The notes under the pieces were generated by a model that was given only the letters and a program-made list of their open reading frames with translations, had not been told where the DNA came from and made no database searches. The translations under genes were made by a program, and so were the position numbers. This document shows positions 29,899 to 44,700 of a stretch of DNA of 64,000 bases, in pieces. Source of the DNA: Anagrus nilaparvatae (Eukaryota > Arthropoda > Insecta > Hymenoptera > Mymaridae); NCBI GenBank assembly GCA_022575985.1, contig JAKSXM010000237.1, positions 4,296,501 through 4,360,500 on the forward strand, read 5' to 3'. Numbering within the stretch: position 1 is the first letter of the stretch; every line of letters starts with the position of its first letter.

Positions 29899-30465
29899 GG
29901 GGGGGGGGGGTTAAATAAGACTTAGAATAATTAGGATACTTTGAAAAATCTGGGCTTAAGGACTTAGGATAATACAAGTTTATGGACTTTCAGGTTTAGG
30001 GGCTTGGAATAATTCAGTTTTAGGGACTTGGAATAATTCAGGTTTAGGGAATCAAAAAAGTTAGGGTTTAGAATCTTAATAGCGAGTAAGGTGATAATTA
30101 CATATTATAAAATTAGAAAATTGTATTGTAATATTGAGTAACATTTGTTAGTCAGCTAGAAGTAAACATGTTCCATGCATTTAGGTTGTGTTTACACAAA
30201 CCGGTTTTTTACAGCAGTAGTGTATAATAAAAAAATATTAACCATGTGCATGACAAATGAGCGCGTCTAATCATAAATCACAAAACGAATAAAATAGAAA
30301 AGGCATGTGAGAAGCGATCATCAGCTTTTGGTAGTAGATATATTTTCTTTGAAGAAAATTCTTTCGTATTATAATGTCAAAACTATGATAATATATTTAT
30401 TGTAAAATTTATGACAAATATAAAATAAAATTTCAAAAAAAAAAAAAATAAATTGAATTTAATAG

Positions 30466-30873
<408 letters not shown>

Positions 30874-31211
30874 TAGTTAAACTATTTAAAAATATAATGG
30901 CAGTCAGAATAGTTTGTTTTAAATAACAAAAGAAACACTCCAATTACCATTATTCGCGGTGCATCAAATGCGACAGAAACTTGCAATTCAGCAATGACAT
31001 TTATAGTTAAATCTTCAAGACAAAATTAGTACTGCAAAAGAAACACTTTTATGTAATTTTTAGTATAAACTAATTTTAAAAACATAGGAAAGTCGCTAAA
31101 ATCAGCTGTATTTTATATCCTAAGAGAGTTTTCAGTCTGACTAACCATAAATTTTTTTAATATTTAGTGTTTATTTTTTATCGATTTTTGAATCTTTAAT
31201 CTACATGAGGT

Positions 31212-34200
31212 ATGCCTTCAGCTCTGATTAGGAGCCTATTAATGACAAAAAAAAGTTAATTTTTAACGACTTTTTAGTCGTCTTTCTGATACTCCCGTGG
31301 TAAAACGATTCTGTCAAAATGATCTTGCGACCTCTCATTCAAAAGATAAGACAATATACTTTAAGACAAAATTACTTTTGAAAGTGATTTTAGTGCTTCC
31401 TTTTGATTGGTAGACCATAAACCATCCAAAATAAATTTTTTTTCTTCTTAAATTTCAACTTTGGCTGCGATTTAAAAAAAATTAAGAGATATGCCCATTC
31501 TATTTTTTTTTTAAATAATTAAAAATAAAACAAATTTTCATTTGCGACCATCCGCGCACAAAAATATTTGGGGCAACATGGTCAAATACTTAAAAAACTG
31601 AAATAACTTTTGTTTTTAATTTTGCGATTTTTCGAAAAAGGACCCCGCACAAATGAATAGGAAATGGCAGTCCGATCAAATTAGGTGAATTTTTTGTATG
31701 TTTTAGAATTTACTATTCTGAAAAATTGTCTCCATGGACACATGGCTCCAAAGTCTCAACTTTGACTGCTACGGATCTTGAAAGCTCCATAGCTCTATTA
31801 CACAGGCACGCATAAAAAAAAATCATGTACCAGAGGGTAGACCCCCTGGTATGGGGGTTTTTGGTGGTGCTAAAACCAAATATGGCCATAGAAATGCAAT
31901 AAAACTAGCCAATTTATTGCCAGGGCCCCCATAAGCCCCTCCGAGGAGTAAAAAAATTTTTTTTTTTTAGAAAAATGAAAATTGAACTATATACTCATGT
32001 TTTTTGGGACGCTTATACCAAAAATATATGCAAAAAATGTTTTTCACCAACGTTTAGCCTTGTAGACGACCCCAGTGCCCCCACCCCAAACGAGTTGAGA
32101 ATATTTTAATTACAAAAATTAAAACTCAAGGTGTATTCTTATTTTTTTTGGACACTGAAACGTTTGAGGGGGGTAAATGGGAGCACTAGGATCATGTAAA
32201 GAGCCAATTATTGGTTATAAACATTTTTTATATTCATCTTTGATTACAGAGTCTCAAAAAACATAAGAATACACGTTGAGTTTTAATTTTCCTAATAAAA
32301 TTATTTTTAAATCGTTTGTGGCTATGCATGGGGGCACTGGGGTGGCCTAGAGGACCAAGCATTGGTTTAACACATTTTTTATATTCATCTTTGGTTTCAG
32401 CGCCTCAAAAAACATAACAATACACATTGAGTTTTAGTTGTAAAAAAAATTTTTGGCAGGGGGGGGTGCATGGGGCCATTGGGGCGGTTTACAGGGCCAA
32501 ACATTAGTAGAAAACATTTTTTATATTCATTTTTGGTTTCACTGTCCCAAAAACTATAAGAATTCATATTAAGTTTTAATTTTTGTAATAAAAATATTTT
32601 TACCCGTTTTGGGGGGGGGGGGGTTTATGAATGGGGGCACTGGTGTCGTCTACAAGGCCAAACGTTAATGAAAAACATTTTTTGTATACATTTTTGGAAT
32701 AAGCGTCCCGAAAAACATGAGTACATAGTTCAATTTTCATTTTTCGAAAAAAAAAATTTTTTCACATCTTTGGGTGGCTTATGGGGGCGCAGGGGGCAAA
32801 TTGGCTAATTTCATTGCATTTCTTTAGCCAGATTCGGTTTTAGCACCACCAAAAACCCCCATACCAGGGGGTCTACCCTCTGGTACATGATTTTTTTTTA
32901 TGCGTGCCTGTGTAATAGAGCTATGGAGCTTTCAAGATCCGTAGCAGTCAAAGTTGAGACTTTGGAGCCATGTGTCCATGGAGACAATTTTTCAGAATAG
33001 TAAATTCTAAAACATACAAAAAATTCACCTAATTTGATCGGACTGCCATTTCCTATTCATTTGTGCGGGGTCCTTTTTCGAAAAATCGCAAAATTAAAAT
33101 AAATTTTTTTTCTTCTTAAATTTCAACTTTGGCTGCGATTTAAAAAAAATTAAGAGATATGCCCATTCTATTTTTTTTTTAAATAATTAAAAATAAAACA
33201 AATTTTCATTTGCGACCATCCGCGCACAAAAATATTTGGGGCAACATGGTCAAATACTTAAAAAACTGAAATAACTTTTGTTTTTAATTTTGCGATTTTT
33301 CGAAAAAGGACCCCGCACAAATGAATAGGAAATGGCAGTCCGATCAAATTAGGTGAATTTTTTGTATGTTTTAGAATTTACTATTCTGAAAAATTGTCTC
33401 CATGGACACATGGCTCCAAAGTCTCAACTTTGACTGCTACGGATCTTGAAAGCTCCATAGCTCTATTACACAGGCACGCATAAAAAAAAATCATGTACCA
33501 GAGGGTAGACCCCCTGGTATGGGGGTTTTTGGTGGTGCTAAAACCAAATATGGCCATAGAAATGCAATAAAACTAGCCAATTTATTGCCAGGGCCCCCAT
33601 AAGCCCCTCCGAGGAGTAAAAAAATTTTTTTTTTTTAGAAAAATGAAAATTGAACTATATACTCATGTTTTTTGGGACGCTTATACCAAAAATATATGCA
33701 AAAAATGTTTTTCACCAACGTTTAGCCTTGTAGACGACCCCAGTGCCCCCACCCCAAACGAGTTGAGAATATTTTAATTACAAAAATTAAAACTCAAGGT
33801 GTATTCTTATTTTTTTTGGACACTGAAACGTTTGAGGGGGGTAAATGGGAGCACTAGGATCATGTAAAGAGCCAATTATTGGTTATAAACATTTTTTATA
33901 TTCATCTTTGATTACAGAGTCTCAAAAAACATAAGAATACATGTTGAGTTTTAATTTTCCTAATAAAATTATTTTTAAATCGTTTGTGGCTATGCATGGG
34001 GGCACTGGGGTGGCCTAGAGGACCAAGCATTGGTTTAACACATTTTTTATATTCATCTTTGGTTTCAGCGCCTCAAAAAACATAACAATACACATTGAGT
34101 TTTAGTTGTAAAAAAAATTTTTGGCAGGGGGGGGTGCATGGGGCCATTGGGGCGGTTTACAGGGCCAAACATTAGTAGAAAACATTTTTTATATTCATTT

Positions 34201-35166
34201 TTGGTTTCACTGTCCCAAAAACTATAAGAATTCATATTAAGTTTTAATTTTTGTAATAAAAATATTTTTACCCGTTTTGGGGGGGGGGTTTATGAATGGG
34301 GGCACTGGTGTCGTCTACAAGGCCAAACGTTAATGAAAAACATTTTTTGTATACATTTTTGGAATAAGCGTCCCGAAAAACATGAGTACATAGTTCAATT
34401 TTCATTTTTCGAAAAAAAAAATTTTTTCACATCTTTGGGTGGCTTATGGGGGCGCAGGGGGCAAATTGGCTAATTTCATTGCATTTCTTTAGCCAGATTC
34501 GGTTTTAGCACCACCAAAAACCCCCATACCAGGGGGTCTACCCTCTGGTACATGATTTTTTTTTATGCGTGCCTGTGTAATAGAGCTATGGAGCTTTCAA
34601 GATCCGTAGCAGTCAAAGTTGAGACTTTGGAGCCATGTGTCCATGGAGACAATTTTTCAGAATAGTAAATTCTAAAACATACAAAAAATTCACCTAATTT
34701 GATCGGACTGCCATTTCCTATTCATTTGTGCGGGGTCCTTTTTCGAAAAATCGCAAAATTAAAAACAAAAGTTATTTCAGTTTTTTAAGTATTTGACCAT
34801 GTTGCCCCAAATATTTTTGTGCGCGGATGGTCGCAAATGAAAATTTGTTTTATTTTTAATTATTTAAAAAAAAAATAGAATGGGCATATCTCTTAATTTT
34901 TTTTAAATCGCAGCCAAAGTTGAAATTTAAGAAGAAAAAAAATTTATTTTGGACGGTTTATGGTCTACCAATCAATAGGAAGTACTAAAATCACTTTCAA
35001 AAGTAATTTTATCTTAAAGTATATCGTCTTAGCTTTTGAATGAGAGGACGCAAGATCATTTTGACAGAATCGTTTTACCACGGGAGTATCAGAAAGACGA
35101 CTAAAAAGTCGTTAAAAATTAACTTTTTTTTGTCATTAATAGGCTCCTAATCAGAGCTGAAGGCAT
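31212..35166. mobile_element. 4-kb foldback element with a tandemly duplicated palindromic core
   Basis: The ends are ATGCCTTCAGCTCTGATTAGG and its inverse, with arms of about 230 bp that pair with a few mismatches. Inside, a palindromic module of about 1,668 bp occurs twice in direct orientation (roughly 31431-33098 and 33099-34766). Each module is itself a hairpin: for example TCATGTACCAGAGGGTAGAC appears direct near 31822 and inverted near 32870, and both again near 33493 and 34541. The two modules are almost identical, differing in a G-run length and a few bases. No transposase ORF. No clear target duplication was found. Confidence 0.85.
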
Positions 35167-35404
35167 CTGGGGGTCTGAAAACTTCAGAATCCTATTTTTT
35201 TTTAGGTGTACTTTGACCTAATTCAATTAGTTTTGTAAATATCTTTCGTGGGCCAATTCACTATATAGATCCGGGCATAGCCTTTACACAATTTTAGGTT
35301 TTCTATTTCGTTTTGCGTATGAAGGGTCGTATTTGTTTACTATATATACACTAAACCTACATTCGACAGTTTATATGAACATCATAGACGATATAGGACT
35401 CTGC

Positions 35405-35465
35405 AGCAGAGTTGCTTAAATTTTATGGCCAATTTGGTGTCCGAAATTGGGGTAAGATTAGTAAT
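35405..35465 (+). mobile_element. Half copy of the CAGAGTTGC MITE
   Basis: GCAGAGTTGCTTAAATTTTATGGCCAATTTGG matches, with mismatches, the left arm of the complete 287-bp MITE at 49858-50144. No right arm follows, so this is a solo arm. Confidence 0.5.
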
Positions 35466-35574
35466 GTGTGATAATTATAATTAATTAATGATAGGATATA
35501 AATAAAAAATATAAAAAAATATAAGAAATCTAAAAAATCTAAAATATTTTTAATATAGTATATTAAGTATCAAG

Positions 35575-35762
35575 GGCGTAAAAGTTTTGGCACTAGCGTG
35601 GGCACTCGCACGAGTGCTCGGCGAAGCCGGGCACGAGTGATATGTGTTCACGCAAGTGTCTAAAGTATTTCGCCCATGGTGCTTACACTATTTTTTGCCC
35701 ACCTAGGCGTAGAACGAGTGCAGAAAATTCTTTACGCACAAGTTTTACGCCCGGGAGGACAA
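35575..35762. mobile_element. GC-rich hairpin element
   Basis: AGGGCGTAAAAGTTTTGGCACT at the left has a complement near 35735-35757 (AAGTTTTACGCCCGGG region). The centre contains CACGAGTGCTCGGCGAAGCCGGGCACGAGTG, an inner palindrome. Composition contrasts with flanking AT-rich DNA. The GGCGAAGCC core is shared with the hairpin at 23.3 kb. Confidence 0.55.
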
Positions 35763-36100
35763 AAAATAATTTTTTTACATTTCTAAATTAAAATTTATGT
35801 ATAAAAAATTAGTTACACATTTATACCAAAAATTATGACTCTTCATTATTCAAAACATTTCATTTTATTAACTTATGAATTGATCTTTTAAGCTGTGTCG
35901 ACCTAGTTTTAAGGTTAACCACACAGGATCATGAAAGACCTTGACTACTCCAATCAAAGGCCATTCAAAGGCTACTCCAATCAAAGGACGCATGGTCTCA
36001 TCAGACAACAGCATCACATCATAAACACTATTAAGATCTATTTTCTACCTTTCATTTATTTCATTAGACTCTAATGAAAAACAGAAACCACGACTGAACT

Positions 36101-36638
36101 TTGACTAAAGGATTCAACCTTCATATTTGTGCTAAACACAAATTATTAACAAACCATTATGAAAGACAAAACAATTTATCAATAATCATAAGCCAAGAAA
36201 GCTCCAAAATTAGTTTTAAGACTTTTTCAACGACTAAACCTATCCGTACAGATGAACATAAGGCTGGTATAGATAGAATCATCAAAAAGGAAAAGAAACT
36301 AGATGAAGAAAAAGAGAGAATTTAACCACCTAAAAGTACAAGACCAATAGAAGCTCCTAATGACAACGATAACATCGATAATACCAAAAAAAAAGAATGA
36401 AGAAAAAGAAAAAGTTGTCACACAACACTACATTGACACCAAGCACAATTTTAAGTGGAATGATTTCTCTATATTAAACAGAGAACCTTCTTATCATAAG
36501 CGTAATACTTCTGAGGTACTTCACATCAACACACAATTAAACCCAATCAATCTGAAAGAAGATTCACAAGGTCTATTCAAACCATATTTATCTGTAATTC
36601 ATAAAATGAAAAAGTACATGCATATATTGTTTACATAG
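36101..36638 (+). pseudogene. Possible Penelope-like element C-terminal fragment
   Basis: Two short frames (36101-36325 and 36360-36638). The second has QHYIDTKHNFKWNDFSILNR followed by EPSYHKRNTSEVLHI and NPINLKEDSQGLF. An H-x(3)-H...F-(D/K)-W-x-x-x-x-I-L-x-(R/K)-E-x-x-Y-x-K-R-x-x-S-E pattern marks the end of GIY-YIG endonuclease modules in Penelope-like and related retroelements. The first frame is not recognised. The catalytic GIY-YIG part is absent. Confidence 0.4.
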
Positions 36639-36639
36639 A

Positions 36640-38405
36640 ATAACCGAATCATGGTATTACTGCCATTTAAGCCTTTTGCCAACCAATCAGAGCGCAGCAT
36701 TTAAAGGAAGTCCCCCCCCTATAAAAACTGCTTATAAAGTAAGTCTTACGCAATGAACCGCCAAAAAAGTCAGCTATATATATCAGCTGCTATTTTACAC
36801 TTTGATTATTAGATTTAGGGCGGGTGTCGTAGTATAGGTCGCTTGCGTATTATTTCTATGATATTATTTATGAATTAAAAATAATGAATATTCAAAATAA
36901 TCAATAACGGTAAAAAATAAAGATAAAATATTATTTTAATTATTATATTACTTTAATAGAATTTAGTCGGTCATCTGGTTATAGTGCATCTTTGTTTATT
37001 TTTTTTTTTTTACAAATTCTTATAAATCAAAATACACGGGGTTATCGAATAAGAATGAAAAAAACGAAAATTCGATAAAAACGTTTTTTGCTAAATATTT
37101 ATGTATTTCAGGCCTGAAAGTGTAATATACTCTGTGCATTAAAATATACTATTATAAACAGGTAAGAAAATAATAATTCTATTTTTGAAAAGATTCATTT
37201 TTAATATATGATGAAGGTGAAAATAAAAGAGAAAATACAAGACTAAATAAAAGACGACAAAGAGCAAAAATTTTGAATTTAATTTTATTGGACATGCAAT
37301 AGTTTTGCAACAATCATCGGTTTTCATTTTAATTATATCTATTAAGTCCGGCCCTTTCCCACTCCAAAAACAAATTGGAGCTGTGAAACGGCGATTTTTA
37401 TAACTTTAGGTCCAGCTTGAATAAGAAATAAGTGAAAATTTTGCACAAAATATAATAATTAACATTAAAAAGCATTTTAGAATTTAAACAACTATGTAAA
37501 ATATCTATTTTAACAACTATTTTAACAAATCAAATTTTTAAAACGATGGATAGTTTAATATTGTTTGATATCAATTCAAGCTGAATCTAAAGTTATAAAA
37601 ATTGCTGTTTCGCAGCTCCAATTTTCTTATGGAGTTGGGAAGCGGACTCAAAATTTGATTTTTTAAATTTTAATTTTTTTCTTACAAAAATAAAATTTAA
37701 CATTGATTTTTCAATTCACAAACAATTTTAAAAATAAAAATACTAAACATTTAATTTTAATTCAGATTTAATTTTCAAATAATAATCTTTAGCTTTTAAG
37801 AACAAAAAAAATGAATTATTTAACTTTAATGATTAATTAGAAAAATAAAAGTAAGCGTTATTATCATTATTTAAAATAAATTTACACAGATAATTTTTTG
37901 CTTAATCTTTACATGCTACCAATTTTAAAAACTTATACGTGTATGTATTCTTAATTAAAATATAACTAAAATAACAAGCAAATCATTTTTAATTTTTTTA
38001 CTAATTAAAATTTTAAGAACTTAGAAAATAATCACTGATTTTTAATAAAATCAGTGCCTCATCTTTTACATATACCATTCGGAAATATTGTTTCTTAATT
38101 TTATAAAACAAATTTGATTTACAAAAAAATAAGTTATAATAATATAAAAGTTATACTTTTTAAACATGAAATGACTTATTTTCTTTTTTTTACTTAAAAT
38201 ATAATAATTTAATAGTGAAATAATTTCAAAACTAAATGCGACTCACACATTTACTACTATAAAAATCCAATTAACAAAAATATTATTTTTTAATTTTTAT
38301 CATAAATAAATGTAATACTAATCAGTCATTTTTTTTTTTATCAAATATAAAGTAACACTAATTTATTAGCTAAATTTTCAAAAATTTAGTTTCTGTATTA
38401 CAAAA
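36640..38405. other. Gene-free AT-rich stretch
   Basis: No supported gene. A block near 37365-37395 (CTCCAAAAACAAATTGGAGCTGTGAAACGGCGATTTTTATAACTTT) recurs inverted near 37590-37640 (AAGTTATAAAAATTGCTGTTTCGCAGCTCCAATTTTC), giving a small foldback element of about 270 bp. The rest is low-complexity A/T sequence. Confidence 0.5.
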
Positions 38406-38408
38406 GCA

Positions 38409-38702
38409 TTAGAGAGACATTTTTTTTACTGGCTTTATTTTTCGACCTCGGGAAGATCGCCACTCAGATTCAGTATTTCTTTCCTCTGAATGTGGAATAC
38501 TCTTTGAACAGATATTTTTAATATCTTTTAAAGCAGTATTTCGCTGCTTTTTTACTGACATTGATGCTTTTTCATCTTCCTGGTCAAGCTTTCTTTTTAT
38601 CTTCTTTTTCTTTGTCTTGTCAACTTGATCGCTTGCTTTTGGTGGTTCTGGTGCAGACTCTATTACGTGCAAAGTTGAAATTTTTGTTGCAACATCAGCA
38701 TC
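38409..38702 (-). CDS. Exon 8: basic C-terminus and stop
   Basis: Exactly 98 codons in phase 0 after ATGTAG. It reads DADVATKISTLHVIES, then KTKKKKIKRKLDQEDEK and SVKKQR, candidate nuclear localisation signals, and a final RSSRGRKIKPVKKMSL before the stop at 38409-38411. Confidence 0.7.
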   Translation of the reverse strand, partial: DADVATKISTLHVIESAPEPPKASDQVDKTKKKKIKRKLDQEDEKASMSVKKQRNTALKDIKNICSKSIPHSEERNTESEWRSSRGRKIKPVKKMSL

Positions 38703-41700
38703 CTACATAAAATGATTTTTAAACCAATTATTGAGCAATAGACCTATATATTTTATATATTGGTGCTTTGCACAAAAACAATATATTTTTCTATCATTAA
38801 CGGAACAACTTAGATTATATTTTTTTTCAATTTTTTTATTTTTATGTATTTCAAGGTCCAAATACCTAAAATTTTCAATGGTAGAAATAAACTTCAAATC
38901 TAAAAATAACTTTTACGTATTAATCTTATGAGAATTTTTATTTATGTGGACCTTTTTGACATTTTGAAAATAACATTTAAATATATTTTGATTGAAGCTA
39001 CATAATTATCTCATACTTTGGGTACCTTATTTTTTCATCAGAACTCGTTACTGAACAGATGTATTAGGTAAAATATTGCATACACTTTGAGAAAACGACA
39101 TTGAAAATTTTCGTTGATAAACCATTTGTTATCAAAACTTTAAGGTTTCGACGAATCGTATACGAGTAGTTAAGAAATAGAAAAATTAAAGGCAGAGCTT
39201 AAAGGTACATAAATATAGAGTGCAAATATGGACTAGTGCGCACACTAGTAAATTAGTGCGAAGCTTAAAAGCTCTGTGTACAGACTTGAATAGGACGATA
39301 CGCTAGAGGTCAACATAAACATTTTTTTGGTACAGATAAGTTTAAATTCAAATTTTAAGTCTTATGTCAATACTTAAAGTTTAGAGTTTAGCAAAAGGAC
39401 AGCGGACGTTTTTTACATTTTGAACACATAGGATAAGAAAATATTTTCCTTGACTTACCCATACATGCGTAGTTGATTTGGACTTTGAAATAATATTATA
39501 AATCAAATTTTTAATTGAAAAAAAGGTTCAAAAAAGCATTCGTTTCGGATATAAAAGGGGGGGGACACTATGTATACAACTCTTGTGAAAAGCAGCCATA
39601 TATAATAAGCAATAATAATTATAAAGTATTTTACGTTGCATTCAATGTCTCCATGGTTGTAGCTTAATGTATTCTTATCAGGCTCATTAGTATGAGGATT
39701 ATTCTTGCTTAATGTATCTTTCTGAAGATCTTTAGAAGCTTTAAGTTGCTCATATAACAACTTTCTTTGTTGATTTTTTCTTTTTTCAAAATCTACTACG
39801 TTGTCATATTTATACATATCAAAGTCAAAAGCATAATTTTCTGTGTCACTATCTTCTTCAATGGCATGGCTATTTTCTTCGTTTCGGATAATTATTTTCT
39901 TGTTCCGGTCAACTAAAAGTTATTAAAATAAGTTATTGGTATATTTTTTAAATGTTTTATAATTTCGTTTATTTTTAATGGTAACATTTTTTTTAAGTTG
40001 TAATATTTTAAAACTGAATATTAGTATTACAAGATATTAAATTAATATGGAGTTATTTTAAATTGATCATAGTAAAAAAGCAGATGTTTTTGGTACGAAA
40101 TTCGTTAAATTTATTGATAATATACAGCTAGGCTGCTTTGCTTGAATTTCAAGCAGTTCACTTGAAATTTAAATTTCCTAGCAAATGCTTGAAAAAAGGA
40201 GAAAAAAGCTACTTGAAAATTCAACCAAATGATTTAAATACCTGAAAGAACGTATTTACATTTACTAAAAAAGACTTGGAAACCTTAAATTTTTCTTTTT
40301 AAACTGCTGTAACGTTATAGAGATTACTGGGGTAAATTAGGATAAACAAAGTCAAATATAAAAAAAATTTAATATTGATTTATAGATAATAACTGAATTT
40401 CGTAAGCATACACAATGAGAAAATAAAATATACATTTGAAACTAGCAGATTTTAAAATACGCGTTGGTAACAAATAACATAAAACGTCATTTTGAGAACT
40501 TCAAATTATATTACTAATCAAAAGGGTAATTTTTACCAATAAAATTTTTAGATTGTATACTGTATTAACTGCAAAAAAAAATGCACACAATATTACCTAA
40601 TTTTATTATTTCATAGCAAAATGATAGTAAAAAGGCTACACTTGTGGTAAAAAAATTTATTGATTTTTAACCCAGACGGTTCAACTCTGATTTAAGAGTG
40701 AATATTTACGTAATATACGCTCATTTAATTTTTATTTACGCACATGGCACATTTAAAATATTGGATAAAGTTTTGTAAATAATGCTACGAATAGAGACTA
40801 CTTGATAATATAATATATAAGTTTTATATAATGTGTAAGTTTTTTGGGTCTGAGATTTCTAAAATTAGGATTCCGCAACCCACAAGTGTTTATGCATATG
40901 CTTATAATATTTGAAAATATATTTTATAAATTAAAATATGTTTCATATTATGTGTATTTCAAACATAATTCGCTTTTGAGAAGCTAATTTAAGTCGAGTC
41001 AATAAATTCATCAATACATTCACATTTTTAATTAACTACAAATGTAGAAATTTTACTAAAAATTTTAGTTAATTTCCATTTTTGTAGTAATATTACTTAA
41101 TTTACGTTAAAATAATAAACTACGGTGTAATATTGTGTACATTTCTTTTGCTTTGTGTTAAAAAACTATACTTTAAAAACTCTGATTTATCTTTGTTTAC
41201 CTCCTTTTCCCTTAATATCGTAAAAGCAGCAAAAAACTATAAATTTATGTAAGTAAAAAATAAAAAAATAGGCAATTAGGTATAACAGTACGTTATCTTG
41301 AAATTTTTACTTAAAGTCTACAGAATACTTTTTTTTGAATTTCATTTAATTAAATAGAATTTAATTATTTTTTTCTCAAATTAATGTTACAAAAAAAGAA
41401 GAGGAATAAAATTAAAAATTTTCTAAAGTCTTTTTTAGTTGATTTGAATAAGTGGTTGAAATTTTAAGCATCTGTTTCAATTTTTAAGCATTTGCTTGAA
41501 TTTTCAAACAACTCACTTGAAATTTCAAGTTGCTATATTTATTGCTTTAAATTTTAAGCATTTGCTTGAATTAGCTTTCAAAATTGTACAGAATTTTTAA
41601 ATTCTATAATGATTTTTCTAGTCAGCGGCCAGAAAGCACATTTTTCTGAGGCACTGCATAGCCGAAAAAACGAGTTTCGTGGCCACTGACGCAGAAAAAA

Positions 41701-44700
41701 TGTATGCAGTGCATAACATTATTACACGTTCAATAATAATGTCAATAATACCTGTATCAGTCACCGCAAATCTCTTATAATCCCTATAAGACGACAATTC
41801 ATCCAAAAATTTTTCAACACCCCAAGGAGGTATGCATTTCATACCGCGAGATGCTTTTTTAATTTCACTATCCTCCAACTGAACATTGAGAAGAATTTTT
41901 GTTTTTTTTGCTTCAATTTCAGCTGTCTGTAATGCTTCAATTGACATACCAGACAGTTTATTGCATTCGTCTGAAATAAATGTAATTAATTTACGCATAA
42001 TCTACACGTACAAGGCATTTGAATTTTTTTTGTGTATCAATAAATTGATAATCTGAGCTAAAAATGTTACTTAATAAGTAACCGGGGCTGCTCTTTTAAT
42101 TTCCGAAGTCCGTTTTAACGTACGACCCTTACAACATTTGATATCATCCCCTAAATGTAGGGTGAATTTTGTATACTTTTTTGACGTCAATTAAATCGAT
42201 ATACTATGCGCACAAAAAATATTTCATTGCATTTAAAAATCAATATAGGACTATCAGTAGTATAAAAAAATTAAATTTATACCAATTCATAATTTGTAAC
42301 TCCTTGAATAGGGTAAGAGGTAGATTTGTAGTACAAAAGAAAAAATGAATATTTCGGTCTAAAATTGTCATCCGGTAGGTATTTTTTCCCGATATTTCTT
42401 TTTCTGTAGTCGGTTTTTACATACAACCCCTAAAAAAAAGTTATTATCCCCTTTTGTATAGAAAAAATTATGTAGTATTTACCTTATCCTGAGGGGATGA
42501 TATATTATTTTCTAGGGGTCGTATAAAAACCGACTTCCAAAATGAAAATACTGGGAAAAAATATCAACTGGATGAGAATTTTTTCCCAAAATATTCAGTT
42601 TTTCATTTGTGATACATACCTCATTCAAGAGGATGAAAATTTTAATTTAGTATACATTTTTTTTTTATTTTCCTGATAGTCCCATATTAAGTTTTTAATG
42701 TCAGAAAATTTTGTTTATGTGCATAGTATCAATTTAAATATTCTCTAATATTTATACGAAATTCACACCACATTTAGGTGATGATATCACATTTTCTAAG
42801 GGTCTTACATTTAAACGGACTAATGAAATTAAAACAGCAGCCTTAATTATCTACGAGATAACATTTTTATCCAAAAAAATAACAATTTAAAAAAAAAAAA
42901 TTCTAATGCCTTGTATGTGTCAATTAGGCGTTAATGGGCTTTTCTTCCTTGCTTTTTCATTTTTTCTACAGAAAGTATCAAACATGCAAAATTTTAAAGG
43001 TTTTTTTATTTTGAAATTATTCCGTGTAAATGTACTTTATAAATATTCATTTTTAATTCATTTATTTAACTTACTTAGAAGTCGACATGTGTCAAGATTA
43101 TTTCCAATTCTCCCATTTATGATTTCATGATATTTTAAAAATAATCGTTGGTTCTGAAAATCATATCATACACGCTGAAGACTTCTGGAGTAACTTTTTC
43201 CACCCATTTTTTATTATAATATTTTAAAAATCTGCTCCATTTGTGATCACCAGGAAACTCTTTGTTTACATTATCTTGAATATAAGTAAAACCATCCTTA
43301 ATTTTATCATGTGGCAACAATGCAAGTAGTAATATTTTATTCAGCATATTGTAAGAAGATGTTTCGTACTCGTTATTTCCGTCTCTTGGAATAATTTCCA
43401 ATATTTTTGCAGTTGCTATAACTTCCTATAAATTAATTTTAAAGTAAGATCTTATGAATAATGTTTAATAAGATTTGTATTATTTATTTAGGATTGAATC
43501 GAGGATTGAATCGGATGGATAAAAATGTCATTTTTTATTTACAATGTCTGAAAATATAAACTTCTAGAATCTTTAATTTTTATAGCCATTTATCAAGTTA
43601 TATGTTCCTCAGAATTAAAACAAAAAAAAATTTGAAAATTTATTAACTGCTGGCGAAGATATTAGCGCTTAAAATTTCCTTCATTTTTTAGCTACTAAAT
43701 TAATCAAGACTTTTTTATAAAGCTTCTGATTTAAAAAATCATTTAATATAATACTTGCGACCTTATTTAGCATTGATTTACTAAAAAAAAATTTCAATGT
43801 CTAACAATAATATAAAATATTTTTCAAAATTTTTTATTTTTTACTTAACATATAATTTTTTTCCGTACATCGATGATACATAATGTCCTACATATTATAC
43901 TCCAAGATTTTTACAATCAGGATCTTTAGAAAAAAGTCTTGATTAATTTTGTGCGTAAAAAATTCAAGAAATTTCAAGTGCTAATTTCTCCATCTGTAGT
44001 CAATAAAATAAAAATTTTTTGTTTAAATCCTAAGGGACATATAACTTTATTAATGGCTATAAAAATTTAAGACTCCAGAAGTTTCAATTTAAAGAACTCT
44101 TAAATAAAAAAATGCTATTCTTTATCCACCTGATTCAACCTTAACCCATTAATGCCCAATGGATACACACACACTCAAGTCAGTTTTAATATTTTTTTAT
44201 GAAAAAATCAATATTTTTGGTTATAAATCTTTTTTAATGGGTAATTGTGGCTGCCCTTTTAATATGGGACTACAATAACAACTTAAATGTATAATCATTA
44301 TATTGAGTTTTTAGTGTCATGAGATCTTTTTTGTATGCTCAGCATCATATTAAATAACGTATAAAAAATATAAAAAAATCATCCTATATATAATATATGA
44401 TATCAAATAATCTAGGGGTTGTACGTAAAAATGGACTTCAGAAACAAAAACAGTAGCCCCTAGTGCTTACTAGATTAGATTTGTTGCCCCCAATATGGAT
44501 TTTTTCATTACAAAATATGTAAATGGTTTCAGTGTGTACATTGTGCGCTGATAGGTTAAATTAATATGAAATTGTTTTTTAAAGTTACTCTTTTTATAGA
44601 AAAAATGAAACGAAAATCTAAAGATTGTAAAAAAGACAAGTACTGCTTTTTACGTACCTGAGCATAATGGAACATACTTCCAAATACGTAAATATCTGGG

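Noticed and set aside
42906..43130. Plus-strand ORF of 74 codons
   Set aside because: It is antisense to exon 5 and the adjoining intron of the MULE gene and looks like no known protein.
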